This document shows positions 25,949 through 33,342 of a stretch of DNA of 64,000 bases, piece by piece. The translations under genes and the position numbers were made by a program. Positions within the stretch are counted from its first letter, which is position 1; the number at the start of each line of letters is the position of its first letter. The notes beneath the pieces were generated by a model. The model saw nothing but the letters and a program-made list of their open reading frames with translations. It was not told where the DNA came from and did not search any database. Source of the DNA: a candidate division Zixibacteria bacterium RBG-1 (GTDB taxonomy: Bacteria > Zixibacteria > MSB-5A5 > DSPP01 > RBG-1); NCBI GenBank assembly GCA_000447245.1, contig AUYT01000001.1, positions 1,978,001 to 2,042,000 of the forward strand, written 5' to 3'.

Positions 25949-27300
25949 TACCTTTTCTTTTGAGAAGAAATTTTCTGGACCGATTTTTCAAAGATATCCA
26001 GAGCTGTATCAGCTATCTCTTCATTGATTATCAGAGGTGGAATGAATCTGACCACACTCACCCCGCAAGTTAGAAGCATCAGACCATTTGTAAAACATTC
26101 GTAAGCTATTTTGTTGGAATAATCCGGAGCCGCTTCTTTGCTTTTTTTGGATTTTACAAATTCAATCCCGATCATCAGACCTTTGCCGCGTACATCGCCG
26201 ATGATTTCGTATTTATCTTTCATCTTTTCCAAACGCTTCATGATAAAATTCCCGATTTTAGTGGCATTCTGCATAAGCCCATCTTCTTCTAAATGCTTGA
26301 TGGTCTCCAAAGCTGCGGCACAAGATAGCGGATTTCCTCCGAATGTGGTGGAATGGGCCCCGGGCTGCCAGCTCATTAATTTATCTTTGGCGATGCAAGC
26401 ACCTAAAGGGAGACCTCCACCTAGGGCCTTAGCGGTGGTGATAATATCCGGGACCACCTTCCAATGTTCAATGGCGAAAAATTTCCCGGTCTTTCCCATT
26501 CCGGTCTGGACTTCATCGGCGACATAAAGTATGTCATATTTTTCAGCAACCTTTTTGAGCAGGGGATGAAATTCTGGGGGAGGTACAACAAAACCTCCTT
26601 CTCCTTGAATCGGCTCCACCACAATGGCTGCTACATCTTCACCGGGAGCTACTTTTTTCAAGATGACGTCATCGATATATTTCACACAAGCCATTTCACA
26701 ACTGGGATATTTGAGATTTAAAGGACAGCGGTAACAATTGGCGTAAGGAACGTGAGTAACTTCCGGGACCAAAGGAGCAAAATATTTCCTCTGATTCAAT
26801 TTGGAAGCGGTCAGGGATAAGGCACCCATAGTTCGGCCGTGAAAACCGTCGATGAAAGAAATCATTCTTGGTCTTCTTTTATTGTAGCGGGCTAACTTGA
26901 AAGCGGTCTCCACTGCTTCGGTACCGGAATTGTTGAGAAAAACTTTTTTGGTCCCATTTCCTGGAGCAAGCGAGGAAAGCTTTTCAGACAGTTGAATGGC
27001 CAAGGGATGATAAAAATCAGCGCTGGGGATATGTAATGATTTCTCCATCTGCTTTTTTATGGCTGCAATTATAGCCGGATGCCGGTTTCCTAAAGAGTTG
27101 ACCCCAATGCCAGAGTGAAAATCGAGATATTTATTTCCGTCTACATCCCACAGAAAAACTCCTTGGGCTCTTTCTAAGACGGCTGGATAATCGCGGGTGT
27201 AAGATGGGGAAACGTATTTTTTGTCTATGGCGATTAATTTTTTGCTCTTGGGTCCGGGTAATTTGGTTTTGATTTCGGGTTTGTAATTATTTTTGAGCAT
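25948..27300 (-). CDS. class III PLP aminotransferase, acetylornithine/4-aminobutyrate type
   Basis: This 450-residue fold-type I aminotransferase has FHSGIGVNSLGNRHP, NSGTEAVETAFKLAR, DEVQTGMGKTGKFFA and ITTAKALGGGLPLGA, the last with the PLP lysine. The insertion PYANCYRCPLNLKYPSCEMAC is shared with the archaeal-type 4-aminobutyrate aminotransferase / broad-substrate amino-acid racemase subgroup, so the exact reaction (transamination of an omega-amino acid or racemisation) is open. It heads the aminotransferase-asparaginase-tryptophanase operon, which suggests amino-acid fermentation or nitrogen scavenging. AGGAGG lies 8 bases before the ATG. Confidence 0.9.
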   Translation of the reverse strand: MLKNNYKPEIKTKLPGPKSKKLIAIDKKYVSPSYTRDYPAVLERAQGVFLWDVDGNKYLDFHSGIGVNSLGNRHPAIIAAIKKQMEKSLHIPSADFYHPLAIQLSEKLSSLAPGNGTKKVFLNNSGTEAVETAFKLARYNKRRPRMISFIDGFHGRTMGALSLTASKLNQRKYFAPLVPEVTHVPYANCYRCPLNLKYPSCEMACVKYIDDVILKKVAPGEDVAAIVVEPIQGEGGFVVPPPEFHPLLKKVAEKYDILYVADEVQTGMGKTGKFFAIEHWKVVPDIITTAKALGGGLPLGACIAKDKLMSWQPGAHSTTFGGNPLSCAAALETIKHLEEDGLMQNATKIGNFIMKRLEKMKDKYEIIGDVRGKGLMIGIEFVKSKKSKEAAPDYSNKIAYECFTNGLMLLTCGVSVVRFIPPLIINEEIADTALDIFEKSVQKISSQKKR

Positions 27301-27603
27301 GGAATTTACCTCCTTTCATGGTGAGTTTATCGAACCATTTCTATTTATATGTTCTTAATCGGATTTTGAGACAAAAGAATACTGCTGGAGGTTATTAAGT
27401 GGCCCCCTTGAGGTAAATTCGGAGTAGTAAATCTTTTAAGCTTTTGATTAGCATATTCATTTACCCGCCATTCTGTTAGGCGAGTTTTATTTGAGTTTAA
27501 TTTAAGGGGAGTGGAGGGGAAAGTCAAACTGAAAATGTGTCGAGTTTGATTATACGTTTGACTTAACTCATGGACCAACTTGAATCAGTATATGGACAGT
27601 CGT
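27301..27603. other. intergenic region with one weak promoter, no gene seen
   Basis: This 303-base gap lies upstream of the aminotransferase operon. On the minus strand TTGACT (27522-27527) and TTAAAT (27500-27505), spaced 16, could be the operon promoter with a leader of about 190 bases. AAGTCAAAC (27521-27529) and GTTTGACTT (27556-27564) form a perfect 9-bp inverted repeat. The 77-codon open frame here has no recognisable protein features. Confidence 0.3.
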
Positions 27604-28662
27604 TCAATCCAACCTTTTTCTCTTAATCAATAAGCGAAGAATGTTTTTTGTAATTATCTTAGTTCGACTTACTTTATCTTTCAACCTTTTGGGTTCTAAG
27701 CGTGGCTCAAGATTCCATGAACCAGTGGATCCCAGACTTTTAGCAAATCCTTGACCTGTTGCTATAATTTGCTCGTGCTTAAATACAAATTTAGCAAAAT
27801 CTCTAGCATACGGCATAAGATGATTATTCAAATAGTCATTGAAAAAATCTTTATGCACAATATCAATTGCAAATAATTTACTTCTTGCTGTCCAATGTTC
27901 ATCGTCGTATGATTCATGTCGTAGGACCCTAACCCACGGGAGAAGAATCAATTCATTAGACTTATCAAAAACACGCACACCAACCATGGGTGCATCCAAT
28001 ACGCCAATTCCAAAAACAAGGTGGCAATCAAAGTAAAACGCGGTTTTCGATGGTGTCTGAGCGGAGCGGAAGTGATGCATCGATTTTAGTAAAGGTAAAA
28101 CGAGTTTTTGAAATGGGTCATCACCGGAAAGTTCTAGATTTTTTCCCTTTCTGACACATTTTGAAAAGGACATACAATAGTCAACATCTTCTATGATAAA
28201 TTTATGTTGGTCTAAACCAAGTGCATTTATTATGGAAAAAACATAAGATGATGCATCGTCGTCAGTTGTTAACGTGAGAGAGGTGCTGGATAATCCAGCT
28301 AAAAGCGGAAAATCTCGACTCCAAGGTTTGCTTTGGGACAAAAAAAACACAAACGGCAGCTCGGAATGCTTACATTCAATTAATAAATCTAAAGTTGGGC
28401 GGATTCTATATTGATTAACATCCTGAATTTCAAAAAGCCATTTCTCCGCGAAAATATCTAGCGTCCTAAGTTCCTTGGTATCTCTATCAATGTAGCTCCA
28501 TTCCTGCTGTGTACGAAAGTCATTTTTCAAAGAATCGGCAATTATGGTCTGCAATGGATAGCCAGATTTTGCAACTGCCGCTTGAACATCGGCAAGCAAA
28601 ACCCCACTGCCGAGTTTATTCGTTGTAGGATTGAGTGGATTAACAATTTGCTTCTTCTTCAT
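27604..28662 (-). CDS. orphan protein with PD-(D/E)XK nuclease-like N-terminus
   Basis: This 352-residue protein is not assigned to a family I can name. Residues 50-105 read like a restriction-endonuclease-fold core: E54, then TLDIFAEKW with D69, a spacer, and TLDLLIECKHS with E96 and K98 in an E-C-K version of the D...ExK motif. The rest has a globular alpha/beta look with a basic C-terminus (KRLKDKVSRTKIITKN, ending KRKRLD). It is a single gene flanked by intergenic DNA on both sides, between a metabolic operon and the selenoprotein locus. Its codon choices look less A/T-rich at third positions than its neighbours, which suggests a transferred gene, but I did not measure this. A defence-related or DNA-repair role is only a guess. 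Confidence 0.6.
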   Translation of the reverse strand: MKKKQIVNPLNPTTNKLGSGVLLADVQAAVAKSGYPLQTIIADSLKNDFRTQQEWSYIDRDTKELRTLDIFAEKWLFEIQDVNQYRIRPTLDLLIECKHSELPFVFFLSQSKPWSRDFPLLAGLSSTSLTLTTDDDASSYVFSIINALGLDQHKFIIEDVDYCMSFSKCVRKGKNLELSGDDPFQKLVLPLLKSMHHFRSAQTPSKTAFYFDCHLVFGIGVLDAPMVGVRVFDKSNELILLPWVRVLRHESYDDEHWTARSKLFAIDIVHKDFFNDYLNNHLMPYARDFAKFVFKHEQIIATGQGFAKSLGSTGSWNLEPRLEPKRLKDKVSRTKIITKNILRLLIKRKRLD

Positions 28663-28772
28663 AAAATTTTGCGGTCTTCCACTATTTGTTGCACGATTCC
28701 TGGCAAAGCGTGGCTAGGTTAAGGTAGCTTTATTACTTCATTTATGCTTCTAAATTAGCTATTCTCGTATCT

Positions 28773-28801
28773 AATTTAAAGCAGCTCATAGATAAAGTCA
28801 A
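28773..28801 (-). promoter_or_regulatory. promoter of the nuclease-like gene
   Basis: On the minus strand TTGACT (28796-28801) and TAAATT (28773-28778) are spaced 17. The -35 lies in the left arm of a perfect inverted repeat ATAAAGTCAA / TTGACTTTAT (28792-28801 and 28824-28833) whose right arm is the -35 of the opposite promoter. Just 3' is a 12-pair stem with one bulge, 28747-28758 with 28771-28782. Confidence 0.4.
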
Positions 28802-28823
28802 ACCTAAACGCTAGATTTTGAGC

Positions 28824-28851
28824 TTGACTTTATAGGACAAAGTGTCATTAT
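28824..28851 (+). promoter_or_regulatory. promoter of the selenoprotein gene
   Basis: TTGACT (28824-28829) and CATTAT (28846-28851), spaced 16, sit about 50 bases upstream of the selenoprotein ATG. The two divergent -35 boxes form an inverted repeat with a 22-base spacer that could also be an operator. Confidence 0.4.
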
Positions 28852-28899
28852 TTAAGTAAGATTCAAAAGTACAATTATTAGAAATTCAAGGAGGTTTTT

Positions 28900-29469
28900 A
28901 TGTCTTCAATTACTTGGCTCAAAGATGTGGATGCGGCTTTCAAGCAAGCCAAACCCCAAAATAAACCAGTATTACTGGACTTTAGCGCCGCCCCGGCCTG
29001 AAGCGGATGCGCTCGGCTGGAAGCCGAGGTCTACCCCAACCAAAAAATAATCCAGTTCATCTCAAGCAATTTCCTACCCGTCAAAATCCACATCAAAGAA
29101 CAACCCCAGATGTTCCAGCGCTTCAAAGCCAAATGGACCCCAACCATTTTAGTAATGGCCCCAGATGGCAACGAACATCACCGCCTGGAAGGATTTATGG
29201 AAGTAGAAGATTATTTATCAGAATTAGAATTAGGATTAGCTAAACTTGCTTTCGACAAACTCCAGTACAGTGAAGCCGAAAAGCGCTTCCGGACTATTTA
29301 CCAAAACTATCCCTATTCCGGAGCCGGACCCCAAGCCGCTTACTGGGCCGGAGTTTCAGCTTATAAGGCAACCAACAAAGCCGAACCCTTAGCCGAAGCC
29401 GCCAAATTTCTCAAAGAAAAATATCCGGAAAACGAGTGGACCCGCAAAGCCACGGTCTGGATCCATTAA
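28900..29469 (+). CDS. thioredoxin-like selenoprotein (UxxC) with TPR-like tail
   Basis: The reading frame from ATG 28900 runs to TAA 29469 and is interrupted only by TGA at 28999-29001 (codon 34). Read as selenocysteine it gives 189 residues. Residues 23-45 are PVLLDFSAAPA-U-SGCARLEAEVY, a thioredoxin-fold active site in which U34 and C37 take the places of the CxxC cysteines. Downstream, WTPTILVMAPDGNE has the cis-Pro strand of thioredoxins. Residues 115-189 form a TPR-like helical tail (AEKRFRTIYQNYPYS, AAYWAGVSAYK). AAGGAGG lies five bases before the ATG, and a hairpin meeting bacterial SECIS rules follows the TGA. Homology to thioredoxins continues on both sides of the TGA in the same frame. 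It would be a cytoplasmic thiol/selenol redox protein. A nonsense mutation is the alternative, but the site of the TGA argues strongly against it. Standard annotation would miss the first 70 codons. Confidence 0.85.
29012..29028 (+). promoter_or_regulatory. bacterial SECIS-like hairpin for UGA codon 34
   Basis: CTCGGCT (29012-29018) and AGCCGAG (29022-29028) pair perfectly around loop GGA. The first loop G (29019) is 18 bases after the last base of the TGA, inside the usual window for SelB-dependent bacterial SECIS elements, where a G in the first two loop positions is expected. Confidence 0.75.
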
Positions 29470-29491
29470 AAGTAATAAACCGCATTTCTCT

Positions 29492-29530
29492 GGTGTCTGA
29501 TTATCTATAGCTTAGTCAGACACCTCTTTT
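29492..29530 (+). terminator. terminator after the selenoprotein gene
   Basis: GGTGTCTGA (29492-29500) pairs with TCAGACACC (29516-29524), nine perfect pairs extendable by three, followed by TCTTTTACT. The U-tract is modest. A degenerate copy of this element lies at about 31181-31215. Confidence 0.6.
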
Positions 29531-29583
29531 ACTACTGTATGGTGTAACCATTTTTCTTATATTACCCAAAAAGGAGATTCTTT

Positions 29584-30279
29584 ATGCCACAAACCCTGCA
29601 CATTGAAAAACATTTTACCGCCAGTGAAACTGTACGAGATATTGTAATAGGAATGTCAGATGGCTTGACCGTTCCCTTCGCCCTGGCGGCTGGGCTTTCA
29701 GGAGCAGTCAGCTCCACCGGAATTATAGTTACAGCTGGTTTAGCAGAAATCGCAGCCGGCTCAATTGCCATGGGATTAGGGGGTTATTTAGCAGCTAAAA
29801 GTGATGCGGAACATTATGTCAGTGAGAAAAAAAGAGAGCACCTGGAAATCAAAGAGAAGACCGAGATTGAAAAAATGGAAGTTTCCCAGGTTTTCCAATC
29901 TTATGGTTTGACAGCCGAAGAAAGCACTCCTATAGTTGAAGCCTTAAGCCAACGCCCGGAGGCCTGGGTCGATTTCATGATGCGTTTTGAATTGGGGCTG
30001 GAAGAACCTAATCCCAAGCGGGCTCTTAGCAGTGCTCTGACCATTGGAGGTGCCTATGTTGGCGGCGGATTTATTCCACTTTTTTCTTATATGGTTTTCT
30101 CGAATGCCAGTATAGCTTTATTCTTATCTATACTAATTACTTTTGTAGCTCTGGCAGTCTTCGGGTATATCAAAGGTCACTTTACCGGCACTGTACCTAT
30201 AAAAAGCGCTTTTCAGACAGTGCTCATCGGAGGGATAGCCGCTACGGCTGCTTTTGCAATTGCTAAAGCTATTTCATAG
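29584..30279 (+). CDS. VIT1/CCC1-family iron/manganese transporter
   Basis: This 231-residue integral membrane protein is typical of the VIT1/CCC1 family, which moves Fe(II) or Mn(II) out of the cytosol. It has ASETVRDIVIGMSDGLTVPF in the first helix region (the DG and nearby polar residues are conserved), AEIAAGSIAMGLGGYLAAKS in helix 2, and a cytosolic metal-binding helical segment with Glu-rich sequence (EKKREHLEIKEKTEIEKME, residues 80-98). Three helices follow. AAGGAG precedes the ATG. It follows the selenoprotein gene on the same strand after a terminator. Confidence 0.92.
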   Translation: MPQTLHIEKHFTASETVRDIVIGMSDGLTVPFALAAGLSGAVSSTGIIVTAGLAEIAAGSIAMGLGGYLAAKSDAEHYVSEKKREHLEIKEKTEIEKMEVSQVFQSYGLTAEESTPIVEALSQRPEAWVDFMMRFELGLEEPNPKRALSSALTIGGAYVGGGFIPLFSYMVFSNASIALFLSILITFVALAVFGYIKGHFTGTVPIKSAFQTVLIGGIAATAAFAIAKAIS

Positions 30280-30451
30280 GAAATCATTTATTTGGTAAAC
30301 GAATTACTCTGTTATTCTGGACCACAATAGGACAGAAAGTACATAAGTCACTTTAAAGAAACTTTGTGAAACTTTTCACTTGATACCCCAAAATTTCGTA
30401 TCATCTTGTAGTAAAGCAACTGAATAGAACCTTAAAAAAGAGAGGTAGATC

Positions 30452-31075
30452 ATGAAAAGCTACAGCATAATCAAACTGCTCACTTTTGTAGGCATTTTTG
30501 TGATAATTTTACTACTGGAGCCGAGCTCCGCTCTGGCGCATTGTGATGCCATGGATGGTCCAGTGGTCAAAGCCGCTCAAAGGGCTTTGGAAACTGGAAA
30601 TGTGAATTTGGTCTTAATCTGGGTGCGCAAAGAGGATACCGACGAAATAAAGAAAGTCTTTCAGAAGACCTTAGACCAGAGAAAAAAAGGTTCAAAAGTT
30701 CAAGAATCAGCAGATCATAATTTCTTCGAGACCTTAGTCAGAATTCATCGGGCCGGGGAAGGGGCTCTTTTTACTGGATTAAAGCCCGCCGGACAGGATT
30801 TTGGTCCGGCAATTCCGGCTGTGGATAAAGCTGTGGAGGAGGGGAAACTGGAGCCGGTTTTAAAACTCATTACAGAGACGGTGAAAAAAAGGATTGAGGA
30901 AAAATTCCAAGAGGCCATGGCTAAAAAGAATTATAAAACCGATGATGTAGAGGCCGGAAGAGAGTACATCCAAAGCTATGTGGAGTTCATGCACTATGTA
31001 GATGGGATTTACCAGCAAGTTGCTCAACCGGCTCATGCTTCTGAAAAAGAATTTGAAACTGAGCATAAACATTAA
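30452..31075 (+). CDS. DUF6448 family exported protein
   Basis: This 207-residue protein has a signal peptide (residues 1-29, ending SSALAHC) followed by HCDAMDGPVVKAAQRALETG, the start of the DUF6448 family, then WVRKEDTDEIKKVF and FFETLVRIHRAGEGA, with a His-rich C-terminus (HASEKEFETEHKH). The conserved His/Cys/Asp set looks like a metal site but the function is unknown. A GAGAGG Shine-Dalgarno lies 7 bases upstream. In its promoter region TGATAC (30381-30386) and GTATCA (30398-30403) form an inverted repeat that could be an operator. Its downstream flank holds a decayed copy of the selenoprotein 3' end. Confidence 0.85.
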   Translation: MKSYSIIKLLTFVGIFVIILLLEPSSALAHCDAMDGPVVKAAQRALETGNVNLVLIWVRKEDTDEIKKVFQKTLDQRKKGSKVQESADHNFFETLVRIHRAGEGALFTGLKPAGQDFGPAIPAVDKAVEEGKLEPVLKLITETVKKRIEEKFQEAMAKKNYKTDDVEAGREYIQSYVEFMHYVDGIYQQVAQPAHASEKEFETEHKH

Positions 31076-31084
31076 ACTTCTATA

Positions 31085-31156
31085 GCAGATAAATTTTTGA
31101 AAGCTACCTATCCTGAAACTGAGTGAACCAATAAATTCTCAGTCTGACTTCATTAA
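31085..31156 (+). pseudogene. decayed 3' end of a second thioredoxin-like gene
   Basis: The 24 codons from GCA 31085 to TAA 31156 align without gaps with the last 24 codons of the selenoprotein gene (29398-29469): ADKFLKATYPETE against AAKFLKEKYPENE, and both end in LH/IH then TAA. Both Trp codons TGG of the intact gene are TGA here (31124-31126 and 31145-31147). No start or thioredoxin part remains; the DUF6448 gene occupies the space upstream. The following 95 bases also resemble the region after the intact gene (hairpin, then CTTATATTA...CCCAAAAAGGAGAT before an ATG). Confidence 0.65.
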
Positions 31157-31251
31157 TAGGGAGAGATAACATCTCCTAGGGGTCTGATAGACAAACCAGA
31201 TAGTCAGGCAGCTTTTCTTTTCTTATATTATTACCCAAAAAGGAGATCCTT

Positions 31252-32019
31252 ATGCCTCGAGCAAAAAATAAAGTCGCCATCATCACCGGCGGGGCTTTAG
31301 GAATTGGAAAGGCAACCTGCCTGGTTTTGGCCCAAGAAGGAGCCAAAGTTGCGGTAACAGATATTTTGGACAAAGAGGGACAAGAAGTAGCAAAAGAGAT
31401 TGAAAAATCAGGTGGGGTAGCAAAATTTTGGCATCTGGATATCTCTAAAGAAGCCGAAGTGCAAAAAGTCTTTGCTGAAGTAAATAAAACTTTTGGTAAA
31501 ATTGATGTTTTAGTGAATAATGCCGGTATTTCTGGAGCAAGCAAACCCACTCATGAAATTACCGAACAAGAATGGGACAAAGTTATGGCGGTCAATGTCA
31601 AGGGAGTTTTCTTCTGCACCAAACATGCCATTCCTTATATGCAAAAAACTGGAGGAGGAAGTATCATCAATCTTTCTTCCATTTATGGAATCATCTCTGC
31701 ACCGGATGTGCCTCCCTATCACGCTTCCAAAGGAGCCATCAGACTGATGACCAAAACCGATGCTCTTTTATATGCCAAAGATAAAATCCGGGTCAATTCA
31801 GTTCATCCCGGATTTATTATGACTCCCATGGTGGAAAATTATTTAAAAGCCAGCGGAAATTTTGAAGAGGGTCTAAAATATCTGAATAGTTTACATCCTT
31901 CAGGACATGTGGGCGAAGCGGATGATATCGCTTACGGAATTTTATATCTGGCTTCGGATGAATCAAAATTTGTGACTGGAAGCGAGTTGGTGATAGATGG
32001 TGGTTACACTGCTCGCTAG
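31252..32019 (+). CDS. SDR-family oxidoreductase
   Basis: This 255-residue classical short-chain dehydrogenase has the Rossmann motif TGGALGIG at 12-19, VLVNNAGISG, the catalytic Ser in IINLSSIYG and YHASK with Tyr and Lys, plus the C-terminal GSELVIDGGYT. Asp after the second strand (VTDILDKEG) suggests NAD preference. Substrate is not predictable; this subgroup includes glucose 1-dehydrogenase-like and 3-oxoacyl reductase-like enzymes. AAGGAGATCCTT precedes the ATG and matches the ribosome-binding region of the VIT gene nearly base for base. The stop lies 9 bases before the converging icd stop. Confidence 0.93.
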   Translation: MPRAKNKVAIITGGALGIGKATCLVLAQEGAKVAVTDILDKEGQEVAKEIEKSGGVAKFWHLDISKEAEVQKVFAEVNKTFGKIDVLVNNAGISGASKPTHEITEQEWDKVMAVNVKGVFFCTKHAIPYMQKTGGGSIINLSSIYGIISAPDVPPYHASKGAIRLMTKTDALLYAKDKIRVNSVHPGFIMTPMVENYLKASGNFEEGLKYLNSLHPSGHVGEADDIAYGILYLASDESKFVTGSELVIDGGYTAR

Positions 32020-32028
32020 CAATTGCAA

Positions 32029-33273
32029 CTACATATTCTCAATTATCGCGTCACCAAACTGTGAAGTCGAAAGCCGAGTAGCTCCTTCCAGCATCCGGTG
32101 CAAATCGTAGGTAACTTTCTTTTGTCTTATAGCTTCTTCTAAACCTTTTCTGACCAAGTCAGCTGCTTCTTTCCATCCCAAATATTCCAACATCATCACT
32201 CCAGACAGAATTAAAGAAGAAGGGTTAGCCATATTCTTACCGGCATACTTCGGAGCTGTTCCGTGCGTAGCTTCAAATAGGGCTATGAAATCTCCGATAT
32301 TGGCACCCGGTGCTAAACCCAAACCACCCACCTGAGCCGCCGCTGCATCTGAAAGATAATCTCCGTTCAGATTGGGAGCAGCTAAAACGGAGTATTCTTT
32401 GGGTCGAAGTAAAATCTGCTGAAAAATGTTGTCGGCAATTCTATCATTAATTAATAGTTTCCCCTCCGGTCTTGTCCCCTTATATTTGGTAGTCACTTCC
32501 TCTTCAGTCACAATTTGGTCTTTAAACTCTTTTTGAGCTAACTGGTATCCCCAATCCCTGAAAGCTCCTTCAGTATATTTCATTATATTTCCTTTATGAA
32601 TTAAGGTTACGGAAGGACGATTATGCTCCAAGGCAAATTGAATCGCCTTGCGAACTAATCTCTTTGTGCCAGTGACACTGATCGGCTTTATGCCAATTCC
32701 AGAGTCTAAACGAATTTTAGTTTTCAAATTTTTATTCAAAAAAGAGATGAGCTTTTTAGTCTCTTTAGAACCTTTAGCCCATTCAAAACCAGCGTAAACA
32801 TCTTCGGTGTTTTCCCTGAAAATCACAATATCCATATCTTCCGGATGTTTTACCGGAGCCGGGACTCCGGGGATATATTTTACTGGTCTGATACAGGCAT
32901 AAAGATTTAGAACCTGTCTTAAAGTAACGTTTAAGCTGCGGAAACCGCCAGCTATGGGGGTGGTCAAAGGTCCTTTGATAGCTACTATATAATATTTTAT
33001 GGCTTGGATAGTTTCGGAAGGCAGGTATTCTTTATAAAGATTATAAGCTTTATCTCCGGCGAAAATCTCCAGCCAGACAATTTTCTTTTGTCCATTGTAA
33101 GCTTTTGAAACCGCGGCTTCCAAAACTTTTAAGCTAACCGGTGTGATATCTTTACCAATCCCATCTCCTTCGATGAAAGGTATAATCGGTTGGTCTGGAA
33201 CTTTTAGTTGTTTTTTGACGACTTCTATTTTCTCACCCTCAGCAGGCACAGTCAGTTTTTTGAATTTTTTCAT
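32029..33273 (-). CDS. icd: isocitrate dehydrogenase (NADP-dependent type)
   Basis: This 414-residue protein is full length for the bacterial homodimeric enzyme that oxidises isocitrate to 2-oxoglutarate and CO2. The substrate loop [12 protein letters not shown] carries the Ser that is phosphorylated in E. coli, and [13 protein letters not shown] and [15 protein letters not shown]-like sequence ([16 protein letters not shown]) are the metal and substrate regions. [17 protein letters not shown] has the Lys-Tyr pair associated with NADP specificity. It is the last gene of the run that starts at truA, directly after mdh, giving two TCA-cycle genes together. Confidence 0.95.
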   Translation of the reverse strand: MKKFKKLTVPAEGEKIEVVKKQLKVPDQPIIPFIEGDGIGKDITPVSLKVLEAAVSKAYNGQKKIVWLEIFAGDKAYNLYKEYLPSETIQAIKYYIVAIKGPLTTPIAGGFRSLNVTLRQVLNLYACIRPVKYIPGVPAPVKHPEDMDIVIFRENTEDVYAGFEWAKGSKETKKLISFLNKNLKTKIRLDSGIGIKPISVTGTKRLVRKAIQFALEHNRPSVTLIHKGNIMKYTEGAFRDWGYQLAQKEFKDQIVTEEEVTTKYKGTRPEGKLLINDRIADNIFQQILLRPKEYSVLAAPNLNGDYLSDAAAAQVGGLGLAPGANIGDFIALFEATHGTAPKYAGKNMANPSSLILSGVMMLEYLGWKEAADLVRKGLEEAIRQKKVTYDLHRMLEGATRLSTSQFGDAIIENM

Positions 33274-33342
33274 TTTAGATGGCCCTTCAAGCGCATGTTT
33301 GAAAAAAGATTCGGTTTAGCTCCCATGATAATCATGGGTAGC

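Noticed and set aside
27345-27578. 77-codon open frame on the minus strand upstream of the aminotransferase
   Set aside because: Composition looks random, with no Shine-Dalgarno, and it overlaps a plausible promoter region.
27521-28833. Mobile element with AAGTCAAAC-type terminal inverted repeats around the nuclease-like gene
   Set aside because: The shared motif is largely the TTGACT -35 hexamer in both orientations, each end is itself an inverted repeat, and no target-site duplication or transposase is visible.
29110-29469. 119-codon gene starting at ATG 29110
   Set aside because: This is only the part of the thioredoxin-like frame after the TGA. The homology and the good RBS place the true start at 28900.
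30381-30403. TGATAC/GTATCA as a sigma-70 promoter for the DUF6448 gene
   Set aside because: The TTGATA and TATCAT hexamers are only 13 bases apart. It was kept only as a possible operator.
31085-31156. Second selenoprotein or TGA read as Trp
   Set aside because: TGA replaces two ordinary Trp codons, no SECIS-like hairpin follows, no start precedes, and TGA is a normal stop in purS, psd and rpmF. Decay is simpler.
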